DNA of 64,000 nt from Bacteroidota bacterium (lineage in GTDB: Bacteria > Bacteroidota > Bacteroidia > Sphingobacteriales > Sphingobacteriaceae): contig JABDBM010000005.1 of the NCBI GenBank assembly GCA_013288685.1, positions 1 through 64,000 on the forward strand, in the 5' to 3' direction. The notes under the pieces are model-generated. The model ran no database searches. It had not been told where the DNA came from and saw only the letters and a list, made by a program, of their open reading frames with translations. This document shows positions 1 to 8,014 of the stretch, piece by piece. The position numbers were made by a program, and so were the translations under genes. Position 1 is the stretch's first letter, and the number at the start of each line of letters is the position of its first letter.

Positions 1-31
1 GATTCGCCAATTGGCGGACCGAATTCCGAAA

Positions 32-1720
32 TTATAACAATAGTCTTACCGGTTCTTCCAGCAACGATTTTAACGTTTGCAGGAATGAAGCGCCAGTTGC
101 GCCATCAACCACGCGGTGGTCGCAGCTTAGGGTTACTTTCATTACATTGCCTGGTACTACGGCGCCGTTTTTAACAACAGGCACCTGTTGTATACCGGCT
201 ACAGCCAGGATACATGCATTTGGCGTATTGATAATGGCGGTAAACTCGTCGACACCAAACATACCTAAGTTTGATATGGTGAAAGTTGAACCTTCCATTT
301 CGTTAGGCTGTAATTTTTTCGATTTTGCTTTTCCTGCAAAGTCTTTAACCTCGGCACTGATGCGGCTTAACGATTTGCCATCCGCAAATTTAATAACCGG
401 AACCAGCAAACCTTCGTCAACCGCTACGGCAACGCCAATGTTTACATGCTCGTTAAAACGTATTTTATCGCCCTGGAACGATGAGTTAATAGCCGGGTGC
501 TGTTTTAAGGCAACAGCGCAAGCTTTTAACACAAAATCGTTAAACGATATTTTCACAGGGGCTACTTCGTTAATACGGGTACGGGCAGCAATAGCCTGAT
601 CCATATCAATGCTCATGGTTACATAAAAATGCGGTGCGGTAAACAAGCTTTCGGATAAACGACGGCTGATGGCTTTGCGCATTTGGCTAACCGGTTTCTC
701 GGTAAATTTCTCTTCGCCTGTGTATGGAGGCAGAGGAGCAGGAGCCGGTTTTGCCGGAGCCTGAGGAGCAGCTGTAGTGGTTTCAGCAGGTACGGCCGGA
801 GCAGCAGCAGCTTTCGCAGCCGGAACATATTCCTCAACGTCCTTCTTAATAATACGACCACCTTCGGCGCTACCTTTTATCAGGGTAAGGCTAATACCAC
901 GTTCCTTAGCTATTTTACGGGCAAGCGGCGATGCTTTAATGCGGCTTTCGTCGGCTTCTTCGGTGTCAGTTGCGGCTTCTTCGCTGCTGGTGCTACTTTC
1001 CGCTGCTGCTACTTCAGTACTTTCAGTAGCAGTTGCGACTGGCGCATCGTCATCCAATAACGCAGTAATATCAGTACCGGCTTTACCCACAATGGCAATA
1101 ATGCCGTTAACAGGGGCAGCTTCACCTTCTTTAGGGCCTATATATAAAAGGGTGCCGGCTTCGTAGCCTACCACTTCCATAGTAGCCTTGTCGGTTTCCA
1201 CGTCGGCCAACGAATCGTCTGATTTTACAGTATCGCCTACTTTAAAATTCCATTTATTAATAACACCCTCGGTCATGGTGTCGCTAAGTGCAGGCATACG
1301 TATTACGGTAGCCGGGATGCTTGCTTTATCAACCTTTGGTTTAGCTTCAACTGCTTCCTGAGGTTTTTTATCTTCGGCAACTTTAGCAGTTTTGCCTTTA
1401 GCAGGAACTGTAGTTTCTGCAGCTACAGCCTCCTTAGGTGCCGCAGCTCCACCAGCCGCAATGGCAGCTTTGTAGTCTTCGCCGGCAGCGCCTAAAACGG
1501 CGATGATCGCGTCAACCGGAACGGCCTGGCCTTCTTCAACACCGATATAAAGCAGTGTGCCGTCCTGATAAGATTCAAAATCCATCGTGGCTTTGTCAGT
1601 TTCAATCTCGGCCAGTACATCGCCCGATTTTACCTTGTCGCCCACTTTTTTATGCCACTTTGCCAATACCCCTTCGGTCATGGTATCGCTCATTTTGGGC
1701 ATTTTAACTAATTCGGCCAT
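32..1720 (-). CDS. pdhC: Pyruvate dehydrogenase complex E2, dihydrolipoamide acetyltransferase
   Basis: Transfers the acetyl group from lipoyl-lysine to CoA and forms the core of the pyruvate dehydrogenase complex in the cytoplasm. The 562-residue product has two N-terminal lipoyl domains, each with the ETDKAT motif (first lipoyl Lys is K43, second domain about residues 138-215). Ala/Pro-rich linkers follow, then a peripheral-subunit-binding domain near residues 262-300 (KASPLARKIA) and a catalytic domain ending with DHRVVDG, the CoA-acyltransferase His/Asp motif. It lies 49 bases downstream of the E1-alpha gene on the same strand, so the two are probably co-transcribed. No E1-beta or E3 gene is in the window. 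Two lipoyl domains fit E2 of pyruvate dehydrogenase better than the usual single-domain branched-chain or 2-oxoglutarate E2. Confidence 0.96.
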   Translation of the reverse strand: MAELVKMPKMSDTMTEGVLAKWHKKVGDKVKSGDVLAEIETDKATMDFESYQDGTLLYIGVEEGQAVPVDAIIAVLGAAGEDYKAAIAAGGAAAPKEAVAAETTVPAKGKTAKVAEDKKPQEAVEAKPKVDKASIPATVIRMPALSDTMTEGVINKWNFKVGDTVKSDDSLADVETDKATMEVVGYEAGTLLYIGPKEGEAAPVNGIIAIVGKAGTDITALLDDDAPVATATESTEVAAAESSTSSEEAATDTEEADESRIKASPLARKIAKERGISLTLIKGSAEGGRIIKKDVEEYVPAAKAAAAPAVPAETTTAAPQAPAKPAPAPLPPYTGEEKFTEKPVSQMRKAISRRLSESLFTAPHFYVTMSIDMDQAIAARTRINEVAPVKISFNDFVLKACAVALKQHPAINSSFQGDKIRFNEHVNIGVAVAVDEGLLVPVIKFADGKSLSRISAEVKDFAGKAKSKKLQPNEMEGSTFTISNLGMFGVDEFTAIINTPNACILAVAGIQQVPVVKNGAVVPGNVMKVTLSCDHRVVDGATGASFLQTLKSLLEEPVRLLL

Positions 1721-1769
1721 ATTATGCTTGATGAATAGTTCTTTAAAAATTCAGTATAAATATATATTA

Positions 1770-2765
1770 TTAGTCCCTGATGTAAGGATAATCTTTTTGC
1801 GTATACACATCAGTATATAATTCTGATGCTTCCGGCCATGGCGATTCTTCGGCAAATTTTACCGATGCATCCACTTCAGCCTTCACTTTTGCGTCAATTT
1901 CTTCAAACCATTTGGCATCAGCGTATCCTTCTGTCTCAATGATGTGTTTGGTCCACTCAATTGGGTCTTTGGCTTTATAAGCCTCCAACTCTTCCTTGGT
2001 GCGGTATTTTTGCGGATCGGACATCGAGTGACCTTTGTAACGATAGGTACGCATTTCCAGGAAAGTAGGTCCTTCGCCGGCGCGTGCACGCTGAATGGCT
2101 TCGTCCATTGCTTTGTGTACAGCTGCGGGGTCCATACCGTCAACCGGCGATGAAGGTATCCCATAAGGTAAGCCTAATTTATAAATGTCGGTTTGTACAG
2201 TAGTACGTTCAACCGATGTACCCATGGCGTAACCATTGTTTTCGCAAACAAATATTACAGGTAGTTTCCAAAGGGCGGCCATGTTAAAGGTTTCGGTAAG
2301 TGCGCCCTGCCGTACGGCACCATCACCCATGTAGGCGATGTTTACAAATTCGGTGCCTTTGTATTTTTCGGCGAAGGCAATGCCTGCACCCAATGGCACC
2401 TGGCCGCCAACAATACCGTGACCGCCATAAAAATGGTGCTCTTTGCTAAACATGTGCATCGAGCCGCCTTTTCCTTTGGAGCATCCGGTAGCTTTACCAT
2501 ACAGTTCGGCCATTATTGAGTCTGACGATACGCCTTTGGCAATGGCGTGTGCATGATCACGATATGCAGTTATCATACTGTCTTCGGGTTTCATAACCGA
2601 CATGGCGCCGGCTAAAACAGCTTCCTGTCCTATGTATAAATGGCAAAAGCCCCGTATCTTTTGCTGCCCATATAATTGCCCTGCTTTTTCTTCAAACTTG
2701 CGCATTAAAAGCATCGACTCGTACCACATCAGGTAGGTGTCTTTAGTTATTTCGATTGAACCCAT
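1770..2765 (-). CDS. pdhA: Pyruvate dehydrogenase E1 component, alpha subunit
   Basis: Decarboxylates pyruvate with thiamine diphosphate as the alpha subunit of an alpha2beta2 E1. The 331-residue product shows the TPP-binding motif that starts at GDGAVRQGA and ends at ENN, plus the E1-alpha phosphorylation-loop-like segment YRYKGHSMSDP. The reading frame extends 13 codons upstream, but the ATG at 2765 (MGSIEIT) gives the usual family N terminus and places a TAGATTTG box (2802-2809) about 37 bases ahead. It is first in a pdhA-pdhC pair. The beta subunit, normally required, must be encoded elsewhere. Confidence 0.95.
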   Translation of the reverse strand: MGSIEITKDTYLMWYESMLLMRKFEEKAGQLYGQQKIRGFCHLYIGQEAVLAGAMSVMKPEDSMITAYRDHAHAIAKGVSSDSIMAELYGKATGCSKGKGGSMHMFSKEHHFYGGHGIVGGQVPLGAGIAFAEKYKGTEFVNIAYMGDGAVRQGALTETFNMAALWKLPVIFVCENNGYAMGTSVERTTVQTDIYKLGLPYGIPSSPVDGMDPAAVHKAMDEAIQRARAGEGPTFLEMRTYRYKGHSMSDPQKYRTKEELEAYKAKDPIEWTKHIIETEGYADAKWFEEIDAKVKAEVDASVKFAEESPWPEASELYTDVYTQKDYPYIRD

Positions 2766-2801
2766 GTATTCTTTTAAACAATCAATTTTCTGAGTAAAGC
2801 G

Positions 2802-2809
2802 CAAATCTA
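2802..2809 (-). promoter_or_regulatory. Probable -7 element of pdhA
   Basis: TAGATTTG on the minus strand matches the Bacteroidetes -7 consensus TAnnTTTG. It predicts a start near 2797 and a leader of about 30 bases. I found no convincing -33 TTTG at the expected distance, so this is only a candidate. Confidence 0.4.
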
Positions 2810-3160
2810 ATTATATCCTTGAAATTATCGAAACTGCAACGAATTTGTTGGAAATATTTATTTTTTTTGACGTTACGCCTACTTGGCAAAATCGATAATT
2901 GTTTTTCTGACGGCAAAACTTAAAAAGTATGCGCTGTTTTTGCTGAAATGGACTTTTGTCAGAAAAATCAATGCGAAAATAAATCAGGACGACGCTGGTT
3001 GTCGTAAGAAATGGAGGTGGAATTTTTATTTAAAACGTAAGATTTAAGTTGAAATATAAAGTAAATTAATTAACCATCGCAACAATATGTGTTTCAGCGA
3101 CGTATAAATGTGTGAAACTTTCTATTGATTTAAAATTTTCGAAAAAAAAAGGTCATTTTC
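2810..3160. other. AT-rich divergent intergenic region without a recognised gene
   Basis: This is the space between pdhA (leftward) and the NlpC/P60 gene (rightward). It holds no open frame with family resemblance, no tRNA and no strong repeat. It must contain the divergent promoters. The rightward one is listed separately and the leftward -7 box lies at its left edge. Confidence 0.5.
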
Positions 3161-3190
3161 TTGCAATTTTGAAAATAATCGATAGTTTTG
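3161..3190 (+). promoter_or_regulatory. Probable promoter of the NlpC/P60 gene
   Basis: TTG at 3161-3163 and TAGTTTTG at 3183-3190 are 19 bases apart, matching the Bacteroidetes -33/-7 pattern. The leader would be about 70 bases before the ATG at 3264. Confidence 0.5.
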
Positions 3191-3263
3191 TGTCGAACAA
3201 TAGACATACTGTACTATTTAATAAACAATTTGTTGACCCTAATTACAACAAAACTGCGATTAA

Positions 3264-3836
3264 ATGAAGAAATTAGCGATTGCTATTGCATTACTTTTCA
3301 GCGTTTTAGCCGTTCAGGCTCAAACAAAAATCAGTCCAAATATTTCGGACGATAAACCTGCTGACGAGCAGGAAAGTTTAGCCAAAGATTATTTATCGCA
3401 AATTATGGGTGTAGCCTTATCGGCGACATCGAATATGAAGCTTTTTAATTTTGTTTACGATTGGATAGGCACACCATACCGTTTTGGCGGAAACACCCGT
3501 AAAGGGATTGATTGCTCGGCCTTTACCAAAGAATTATATAGCCAGGTATTTAATATGGATATTGAACGCAGTTCGCGCGATATATTCAGCATGGTTACGC
3601 CCGTTAGGCGCGACGACCTGAAAGAAGGTGATTTGGTTTTCTTTAAAATACACAGCCGCCGTATATCGCACGTTGGTATTTATTTGGGGAATAACCGCTT
3701 TGCACATGCATCAGTAAAAGGTGTAGCCATAGGCAGTTTAGATGATCCTTATTATAAGCGTTACTTTTACAGAGGCGGCCGCATGCTTGAGTCATTTAAA
3801 GCCGAGCTGCAAAAAGGCGATGCCGACAAAAACTAA
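3264..3836 (+). CDS. Secreted NlpC/P60 family cysteine peptidase (cell-wall hydrolase)
   Basis: Probably cleaves peptide stems of peptidoglycan in the periplasm. The 190-residue product has a Sec signal peptide ending near AVQAQ (residue 20). The NlpC/P60 domain covers about residues 60-170, with Cys84 in the DCSAF motif, His136 in SHVGIYL and His148 in FAHAS, the expected Cys-His-His catalytic set. There is no SH3 or LysM anchor, so it is a minimal enzyme. A strong intrinsic terminator follows 17 bases after the stop. Substrate specificity cannot be read from the sequence. Confidence 0.9.
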   Translation: MKKLAIAIALLFSVLAVQAQTKISPNISDDKPADEQESLAKDYLSQIMGVALSATSNMKLFNFVYDWIGTPYRFGGNTRKGIDCSAFTKELYSQVFNMDIERSSRDIFSMVTPVRRDDLKEGDLVFFKIHSRRISHVGIYLGNNRFAHASVKGVAIGSLDDPYYKRYFYRGGRMLESFKAELQKGDADKN

Positions 3837-3852
3837 AAAATATTAAAAAAAG

Positions 3853-3892
3853 AAAAAAAATCCTTTCATTTACGTGAAAGGATTTTTTTTTT
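3853..3892 (+). terminator. Intrinsic terminator of the NlpC/P60 gene
   Basis: TCCTTTCA (3861-3868) pairs perfectly with TGAAAGGA (3875-3882) around a 6-base loop. The stem has an A-run before it and a run of T after it (3884-3892). The next gene starts at 3894, directly after the T-run. Confidence 0.85.
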
Positions 3893-3893
3893 G

Positions 3894-5072
3894 ATGAGAG
3901 CGAGGTTCCTGCCTTTTATTATTGCGATGCTTTTAATGGCCGGATGCGGAAACGATACCGACGACCGGCAGGCGGCTGCTTTAGCGAAAGCTGCTAAACA
4001 AGTAGCAGCAGATGGTAGCATCTCACGAACGGCAGATACTGCTACTGCCAATACTATTGCTAATAGATCTAATCCCGATTCTCTTTCCATCATAGCCGTT
4101 GGCGATATCATGCTTGGTACATCCTATCCCGACAACAAAACCTTACCTCCTGATAGCGCCAAAGGCAGTTTCAAAAATGCCATTAACGAGTTGCATAATG
4201 CCGATATAACCTTTGGTAATTTAGAGGGAACGCTGCTGGACACCGGGGCGCCTGCTTATTTTAAACTACATCAACTGAGTAAATCGTATATGTTTAAATC
4301 GCCTGTTAGCTACGGTGGTGTTTTAAAAGATGCAGGGTTTAAGGTATTAAGTCTTGCCAATAACCATATCGGCGATTTTGGCGACCCTGGTCGCGCCAGC
4401 ACTATACAAACACTGGATAGCCTGGGTATTCAACATGGCGGACAGGTAAGCCATCCTTCATCTATTTTTAAGATTAATGGTATAACCTATGGGTTTTGTG
4501 CTTTTGCACCCAATAGCCAAACGCTATCAATATTTGATTTAAAACATGCCGCCCAAATTATCCGCGATTTAAAGCAGCAATGCAATGTGGTAATAGTATC
4601 GTTTCATGGTGGTGGGGAAGGCGAATTTTACGAACATGTTTCGTGCACCAATGAATCATTCAATAACGAAAAGCGCGGCGATGTACATGCCTTTGCCCGC
4701 AACGCCGTTGATGCAGGGGCAGATTTGGTGTTTGGCAACGGGCCGCATGTTTGCCGGGCCATGGAGTTGTATAAAAACCGGCTGATAGCCTACAGCCTGG
4801 GTAATTTTTGCACTTACAAGTGCGTAAGTGTAGCCGGTATATGTGGCCTGGCGCCGATGCTAAAGGTTTATGTAAACAAAAAGGGCGAATTTTTGAGCGG
4901 CCGCATCATCAGCTTTAAACAAACGCACTACAGCGGCCTGGAAGCCGATACTTTAAACCGCGCCGCCAAACGCATAGCACTGTTAACCCGGCTTGATTTT
5001 GAAGAACCGGGTCTAAGTGTTTTGGATGATGGGGAGATAGTGGCGGTGGATAAAGCGAAAACTATTGAGTAA
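3894..5072 (+). CDS. CapA-like lipoprotein, poly-gamma-glutamate synthesis / metallophosphatase-fold family
   Basis: The 392-residue product belongs to the CapA (PGA_cap) family, which has a calcineurin-like metallophosphoesterase fold. In Bacillus CapA takes part in poly-gamma-glutamate capsule synthesis; elsewhere the role is mostly unknown. A short leader ends in the lipobox LMAGC, predicting lipidation at Cys18. The fold signature follows: AVGDIML, GNLEGTL, SLANNHIGDFG, VSFHGGGE and GNGPHV. No capB or capC neighbour exists, so capsule synthesis is not supported by context. The ATG at 3894 is used rather than the TTG just before it. It lies two bases after a terminator T-run, leaving no room for a promoter or ribosome site of its own. 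Expression may depend on readthrough. Confidence 0.85.
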   Translation: MRARFLPFIIAMLLMAGCGNDTDDRQAAALAKAAKQVAADGSISRTADTATANTIANRSNPDSLSIIAVGDIMLGTSYPDNKTLPPDSAKGSFKNAINELHNADITFGNLEGTLLDTGAPAYFKLHQLSKSYMFKSPVSYGGVLKDAGFKVLSLANNHIGDFGDPGRASTIQTLDSLGIQHGGQVSHPSSIFKINGITYGFCAFAPNSQTLSIFDLKHAAQIIRDLKQQCNVVIVSFHGGGEGEFYEHVSCTNESFNNEKRGDVHAFARNAVDAGADLVFGNGPHVCRAMELYKNRLIAYSLGNFCTYKCVSVAGICGLAPMLKVYVNKKGEFLSGRIISFKQTHYSGLEADTLNRAAKRIALLTRLDFEEPGLSVLDDGEIVAVDKAKTIE

Positions 5073-5096
5073 TTTGGAACGTTATACTTATATTTG
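5065..5096 (+). promoter_or_regulatory. Probable promoter of the toxin-antitoxin-like pair
   Basis: TATATTTG (5089-5096) is an exact TAnnTTTG box with a TTG 21 bases upstream (5065-5067). It sits just across the capA stop codon and predicts a start near 5102, about 12 bases before the ATG at 5114. The pair therefore seems to be its own transcription unit. Confidence 0.5.
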
Positions 5097-5113
5097 AATA
5101 ATTAAAATAGGTT

Positions 5114-5305
5114 ATGACACAGAAAAGTATTGACGAGCAAATTGCAGCTTTGAAGGCGGCCGGAGCAAAGGCGTTAGTATCTAAAGAAGCCGCATTGGCA
5201 TTTTTAAGAAGCGCCGGGATCCCAGATACGCCAGCAATTGACAGCTCTGAATCAGAAATGATAGAATCAGAAAATCTTCAAGAAGAAGTTACCGGGCATG
5301 CCTGA
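5114..5305 (+). CDS. Small protein upstream of a toxin-like gene, candidate antitoxin
   Basis: The 63-residue product has a helical, Ala/Lys-rich N-terminal half (EQIAALKAAGAKAL and KEAALAFLRSAGI) and a very acidic C-terminal tail (SSESEMIESENLQEE). I recognise no named domain and no helix-turn-helix. Its last 8 bases overlap the start of the next gene, so translation is probably coupled. Size, order, overlap and acidic tail fit a type II antitoxin, but this is inference from arrangement. Confidence 0.6.
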   Translation: MTQKSIDEQIAALKAAGAKALVSKEAALAFLRSAGIPDTPAIDSSESEMIESENLQEEVTGHA

Positions 5306-5912
5306 ATATCAAACAGGCTATCTAATTGGTTTTCATAGCTGCGACAGGGAAGTCGGCCTTCGTCTGATAAATGGACGAGATGAAATTAGGCCCAGCAATA
5401 ATAATTGGGATTGGTTAGGGCCAGGCAGTTATTTTTGGGAACAAGATCCTTCAAGGGCACTGCAATATGCAACTGAAAATGCAGCAGGTTTACAAAAAAA
5501 TAAAATCGCCGCAGAAACCCCTTTCGTAATTGGGGCTATTATCGATCCCGGTAATTGTTTGAACCTTGTCGAATTTATATCTCTCGAGATATTAAAAACT
5601 GCTTATTACATCTTAAAGGAAATAAAGGATGCAACTGGTCAAAAAATGCCAGTTAATAATGGCAACAACAGAGCGTTAGATTGCGACGTAATAAAGTATA
5701 TTCATAAATCGAATGCCGACGAAGGAAAAATGCCTTACGATACTATTCGCTGCGCTTTCCCTGAAGGTGAAGAAGCCTATCCCGGTGCTATGATTAGCTC
5801 AAGATTGCATATCCAAATTTGCGTATGTAATCCGGAATGTATAAAAGGCTATTTCCTTCCCAAACCTTTGGATAAATATAATCCTCATCTGTTAGAGATG
5901 ATTGATCGTTAA
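5298..5912 (+). CDS. Putative ADP-ribosyltransferase-fold toxin-like protein
   Basis: The 204-residue product has no signal peptide. Its N terminus resembles ART-fold (PARP or DUF3990-like) proteins: a GFHSCD segment with His13, then WDWLGPGSYFWEQDPSRAL with Tyr45, and an Ala-rich helix. A C-terminal strand HIQICV could supply the third active-site position (Gln173). That H-Y-(E/Q) reading is my inference. The start overlaps the 63-residue gene by 8 bases. The 3' end overlaps the convergent MocR gene by 21 bases. A small upstream partner, its own promoter and an ART-like toxin domain together suggest a toxin-antitoxin module. An orphan effector or a metabolic ART-like protein is also possible. 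Confidence 0.6.
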   Translation: MPEYQTGYLIGFHSCDREVGLRLINGRDEIRPSNNNWDWLGPGSYFWEQDPSRALQYATENAAGLQKNKIAAETPFVIGAIIDPGNCLNLVEFISLEILKTAYYILKEIKDATGQKMPVNNGNNRALDCDVIKYIHKSNADEGKMPYDTIRCAFPEGEEAYPGAMISSRLHIQICVCNPECIKGYFLPKPLDKYNPHLLEMIDR

Positions 5913-7388
5913 TCCCCTCACCTTCTCCACCGCCCTCTTCAAAATCCCAACCCCCTGTTCCAGTTCTTTTAAATTTAACGACGCAAACCCAAGCCTTATA
6001 AAATTGCAATCATCATTACGATAGTAATACCCGCTGCCATCACTTACAGATAAGCCCATTTCCGCAGCTTTGGCAGCAACCAAACGCGCACTCACTCCAT
6101 TTAGATACTGCATCCAAATAGCAAAACCACCATCGGGAACTTTAAAAGATATGCTATCGCCCAGCTGATCGTTCAAAAGTGCGCAAAGGACACCCAGTCG
6201 TTCGTGGTAAATTTTGTTTGTTTTTTTTAGGTGGCGGCTAATGTCGCCGTTTTTAAGCAGGTTGGCCATAGCTTCTTCCAGCAGTTGCTCGCCCTGGCGG
6301 TCAATCATGCGGCGGAGGCGGTTTAGTTGTACCATCAGGTTTGGCGGCGCAGCAACAAAACCAATGCGTATGCCGGGTGCAATGGTTTTACTAAACGACC
6401 CTACATAAATTACACTGCCATAATAATCGGCGCTGGCCAGCGGCAATATGGGGCTGCTGGTGTAATGAAAATCGTAATCATAGTCGTCTTCAATAATGGC
6501 GAACCGGTATTTCATAGCCAGTTCCAATAAGCGCATACGCCGTGCCGAACTTAATGTTACTGCGGTGGGCCGGTGATGATGGGGGATTACATACAGCAGC
6601 TTTACCTTTTTGGTTTTGCAGATGGCCTCAACGGCATCTAAATCAATACCGCACTCATCAACGGGCACGAGGGCTAATTCGGCTCCGGCTTGTTCAAAAG
6701 TATCGTTGGCTGCCGGGTAGCCTGGGTCAGCCGCAATTACAACATCGCCCTTTGATATTAAAACCTGTGCTATTAAATACACGGCCATCTGCACGCCTTT
6801 TGTGATTAAAATATCCGCCGGACTTACCTGTAAGCCCCGTGTTTCGGAAAGGAAACGGGCCAGTTCATTTCTCAGATTTTCGGAACCCTGCTCGGGGCCG
6901 TACAGCAGATATTTGGATGTGAAGTGATAGTTGCCATAACGCCTGTATTCGCGCACCAGTAAATCAACCGGGGCGAGGCGTGTATCGGGGAAACCCTCAT
7001 CAAAAACCAGGTGATGTTCGGGGTTGGGTTTAAACACTTCCGGGTAGGGCACATATTCATCAACTTTGAAAAAGGTTTGGGCTGCAAACCCGGTTACTTT
7101 TTCATTTTTTTGCAAAGGCTTTGGCGTTATATCGGGCAGGTTTTTGGCTACAAAAATGCCTTTACGGGGATACACATCCACCCAGCTTTGGGCATATAAC
7201 TCATCGTACGCGGCAATTACGGTTTTACGGTGAACTTTTAGCGCAGCGGCCAGCGCCCTGCTTCCCGGCAAAGCGCTTTCGGGTTTTAACGTGCCAAGGC
7301 GGATGTGGCCAATGATGCCGTTTGCAATCTGTAAATAAACGGCCACCGGCAACTCTTTGTCGATGGTTAAAAGGCTTTCAATAATCAT
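5892..7388 (-). CDS. MocR/PdxR-type regulator, GntR helix-turn-helix fused to class I aminotransferase domain
   Basis: This is a 498-residue PLP-dependent transcription regulator. A winged helix of GntR type covers about residues 10-80 (ALPGSRALAAALKVHRKTV). A fold-type-I aminotransferase domain covers about residues 130-490, with EDDYDYDF and the PLP-binding Lys334 in SFSKTIAPG. Such regulators bind PLP or PLP-amino acid adducts and often control pyridoxal or amino acid genes. It is divergent from doxX-eamA with 90 bases between, and the gap holds three TGGACTA-type half sites. Control of itself and the DMT exporter is the likely role. Its 3' end overlaps the convergent toxin-like gene. Confidence 0.9.
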   Translation of the reverse strand: MIIESLLTIDKELPVAVYLQIANGIIGHIRLGTLKPESALPGSRALAAALKVHRKTVIAAYDELYAQSWVDVYPRKGIFVAKNLPDITPKPLQKNEKVTGFAAQTFFKVDEYVPYPEVFKPNPEHHLVFDEGFPDTRLAPVDLLVREYRRYGNYHFTSKYLLYGPEQGSENLRNELARFLSETRGLQVSPADILITKGVQMAVYLIAQVLISKGDVVIAADPGYPAANDTFEQAGAELALVPVDECGIDLDAVEAICKTKKVKLLYVIPHHHRPTAVTLSSARRMRLLELAMKYRFAIIEDDYDYDFHYTSSPILPLASADYYGSVIYVGSFSKTIAPGIRIGFVAAPPNLMVQLNRLRRMIDRQGEQLLEEAMANLLKNGDISRHLKKTNKIYHERLGVLCALLNDQLGDSISFKVPDGGFAIWMQYLNGVSARLVAAKAAEMGLSVSDGSGYYYRNDDCNFIRLGFASLNLKELEQGVGILKRAVEKVRGLTINHL

Positions 7389-7394
7389 TCTACC

Positions 7395-7437
7395 TGGACT
7401 ACCTTACTTGTATTTTCTGGACTATAAATATAGTCCA
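7395..7437. promoter_or_regulatory. Probable MocR-type operator
   Basis: TGGACTATA (7418-7426) and TATAGTCCA (7429-7437) form a perfect inverted repeat with a 2-base spacer. A further TGGACTA lies in direct orientation at 7395-7401. One inverted and one direct copy of the same half site is a layout known for MocR/PdxR regulators. The site lies in the divergent gap between the regulator and doxX. A near-consensus TACCTTAG (7447-7454) follows it and could be the doxX -7 box. Confidence 0.55.
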
Positions 7438-7478
7438 TTTACCCCATACCTTAGTACTATAAATTAAAAATAACCGAT

Positions 7479-7967
7479 ATGCAATTCATACAAAACACCA
7501 AACTTCAACAATTATACCTTCGGGCGGCCATTGGCATTGCCTATTTGTGGGAAGTAGCCGACCGCCTGGGTCTGTTGGGCGCCAATGGCCATCCTCACGT
7601 TGGCTGGGGCGACTGGTCACATTTTATGACCTACGCCCGCCAGGTAATGGGCTTTTTGCCGGGTAAAATTATTCCGGTATTTGCTGTCATCGCTACGGTT
7701 GGCGAGGCTCTTTGCGGCCTGCTCATTCTTGCGGGCTTTTTTACCCGCATGGCCGCTATAGGCAGCGGTATACTAAGTTTATGTTTTGCCATCGCCATGG
7801 CTATATCCTTTGGCATCGACTCGCCTATTGGCTACTCTGTTTTTACCCTAAGCGCGGCCAGCTTCGTTTTGGCAGGTTTGCCCAATTATGCCTGGAGTAT
7901 CGACAACTGGGACACCACCAACAGCATCAACAAACAATTGAAAAACTACGTCGCAGAAAATAAATAA
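7479..7967 (+). CDS. DoxX family membrane protein
   Basis: The 162-residue product has about four membrane helices, including FLPGKIIPVFAVIATVGEAL and LCFAIAMAISFG, and the general DoxX/SURF4 layout. The family is linked in places to thiosulfate:quinone oxidoreductase or redox stress, but most members have no known function. It is followed after 47 bases by an EamA transporter, so the two probably form an operon under the divergent MocR regulator. The short gap to eamA contains a degenerate TTACAAC/TTCAAC repeat. Confidence 0.8.
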   Translation: MQFIQNTKLQQLYLRAAIGIAYLWEVADRLGLLGANGHPHVGWGDWSHFMTYARQVMGFLPGKIIPVFAVIATVGEALCGLLILAGFFTRMAAIGSGILSLCFAIAMAISFGIDSPIGYSVFTLSAASFVLAGLPNYAWSIDNWDTTNSINKQLKNYVAENK

Positions 7968-7976
7968 GGCAAAACT

Positions 7977-8008
7977 TTACAACGTTTCAACATTAAAACA
8001 TTACAACA
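7977..8008. repeat. Short degenerate TTACAAC/TTCAAC phrase repeat
   Basis: The doxX-eamA gap repeats a phrase of the type TTACAACGTT-TCAACATT-AAAACATT-ACAAC. The same phrase type forms the arms of larger inverted repeats near 57.1 and 61.9 kb. Here only one arm is present. Confidence 0.5.
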
Positions 8009-8014
8009 CAAAAT

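Noticed and set aside
1-31. Short palindrome TCGCCAATTGGCGGA at the window start as pdhC terminator
   Set aside because: The stem is followed by no T-run on the minus strand within the window, and the sequence is cut at the edge, so it cannot be judged.
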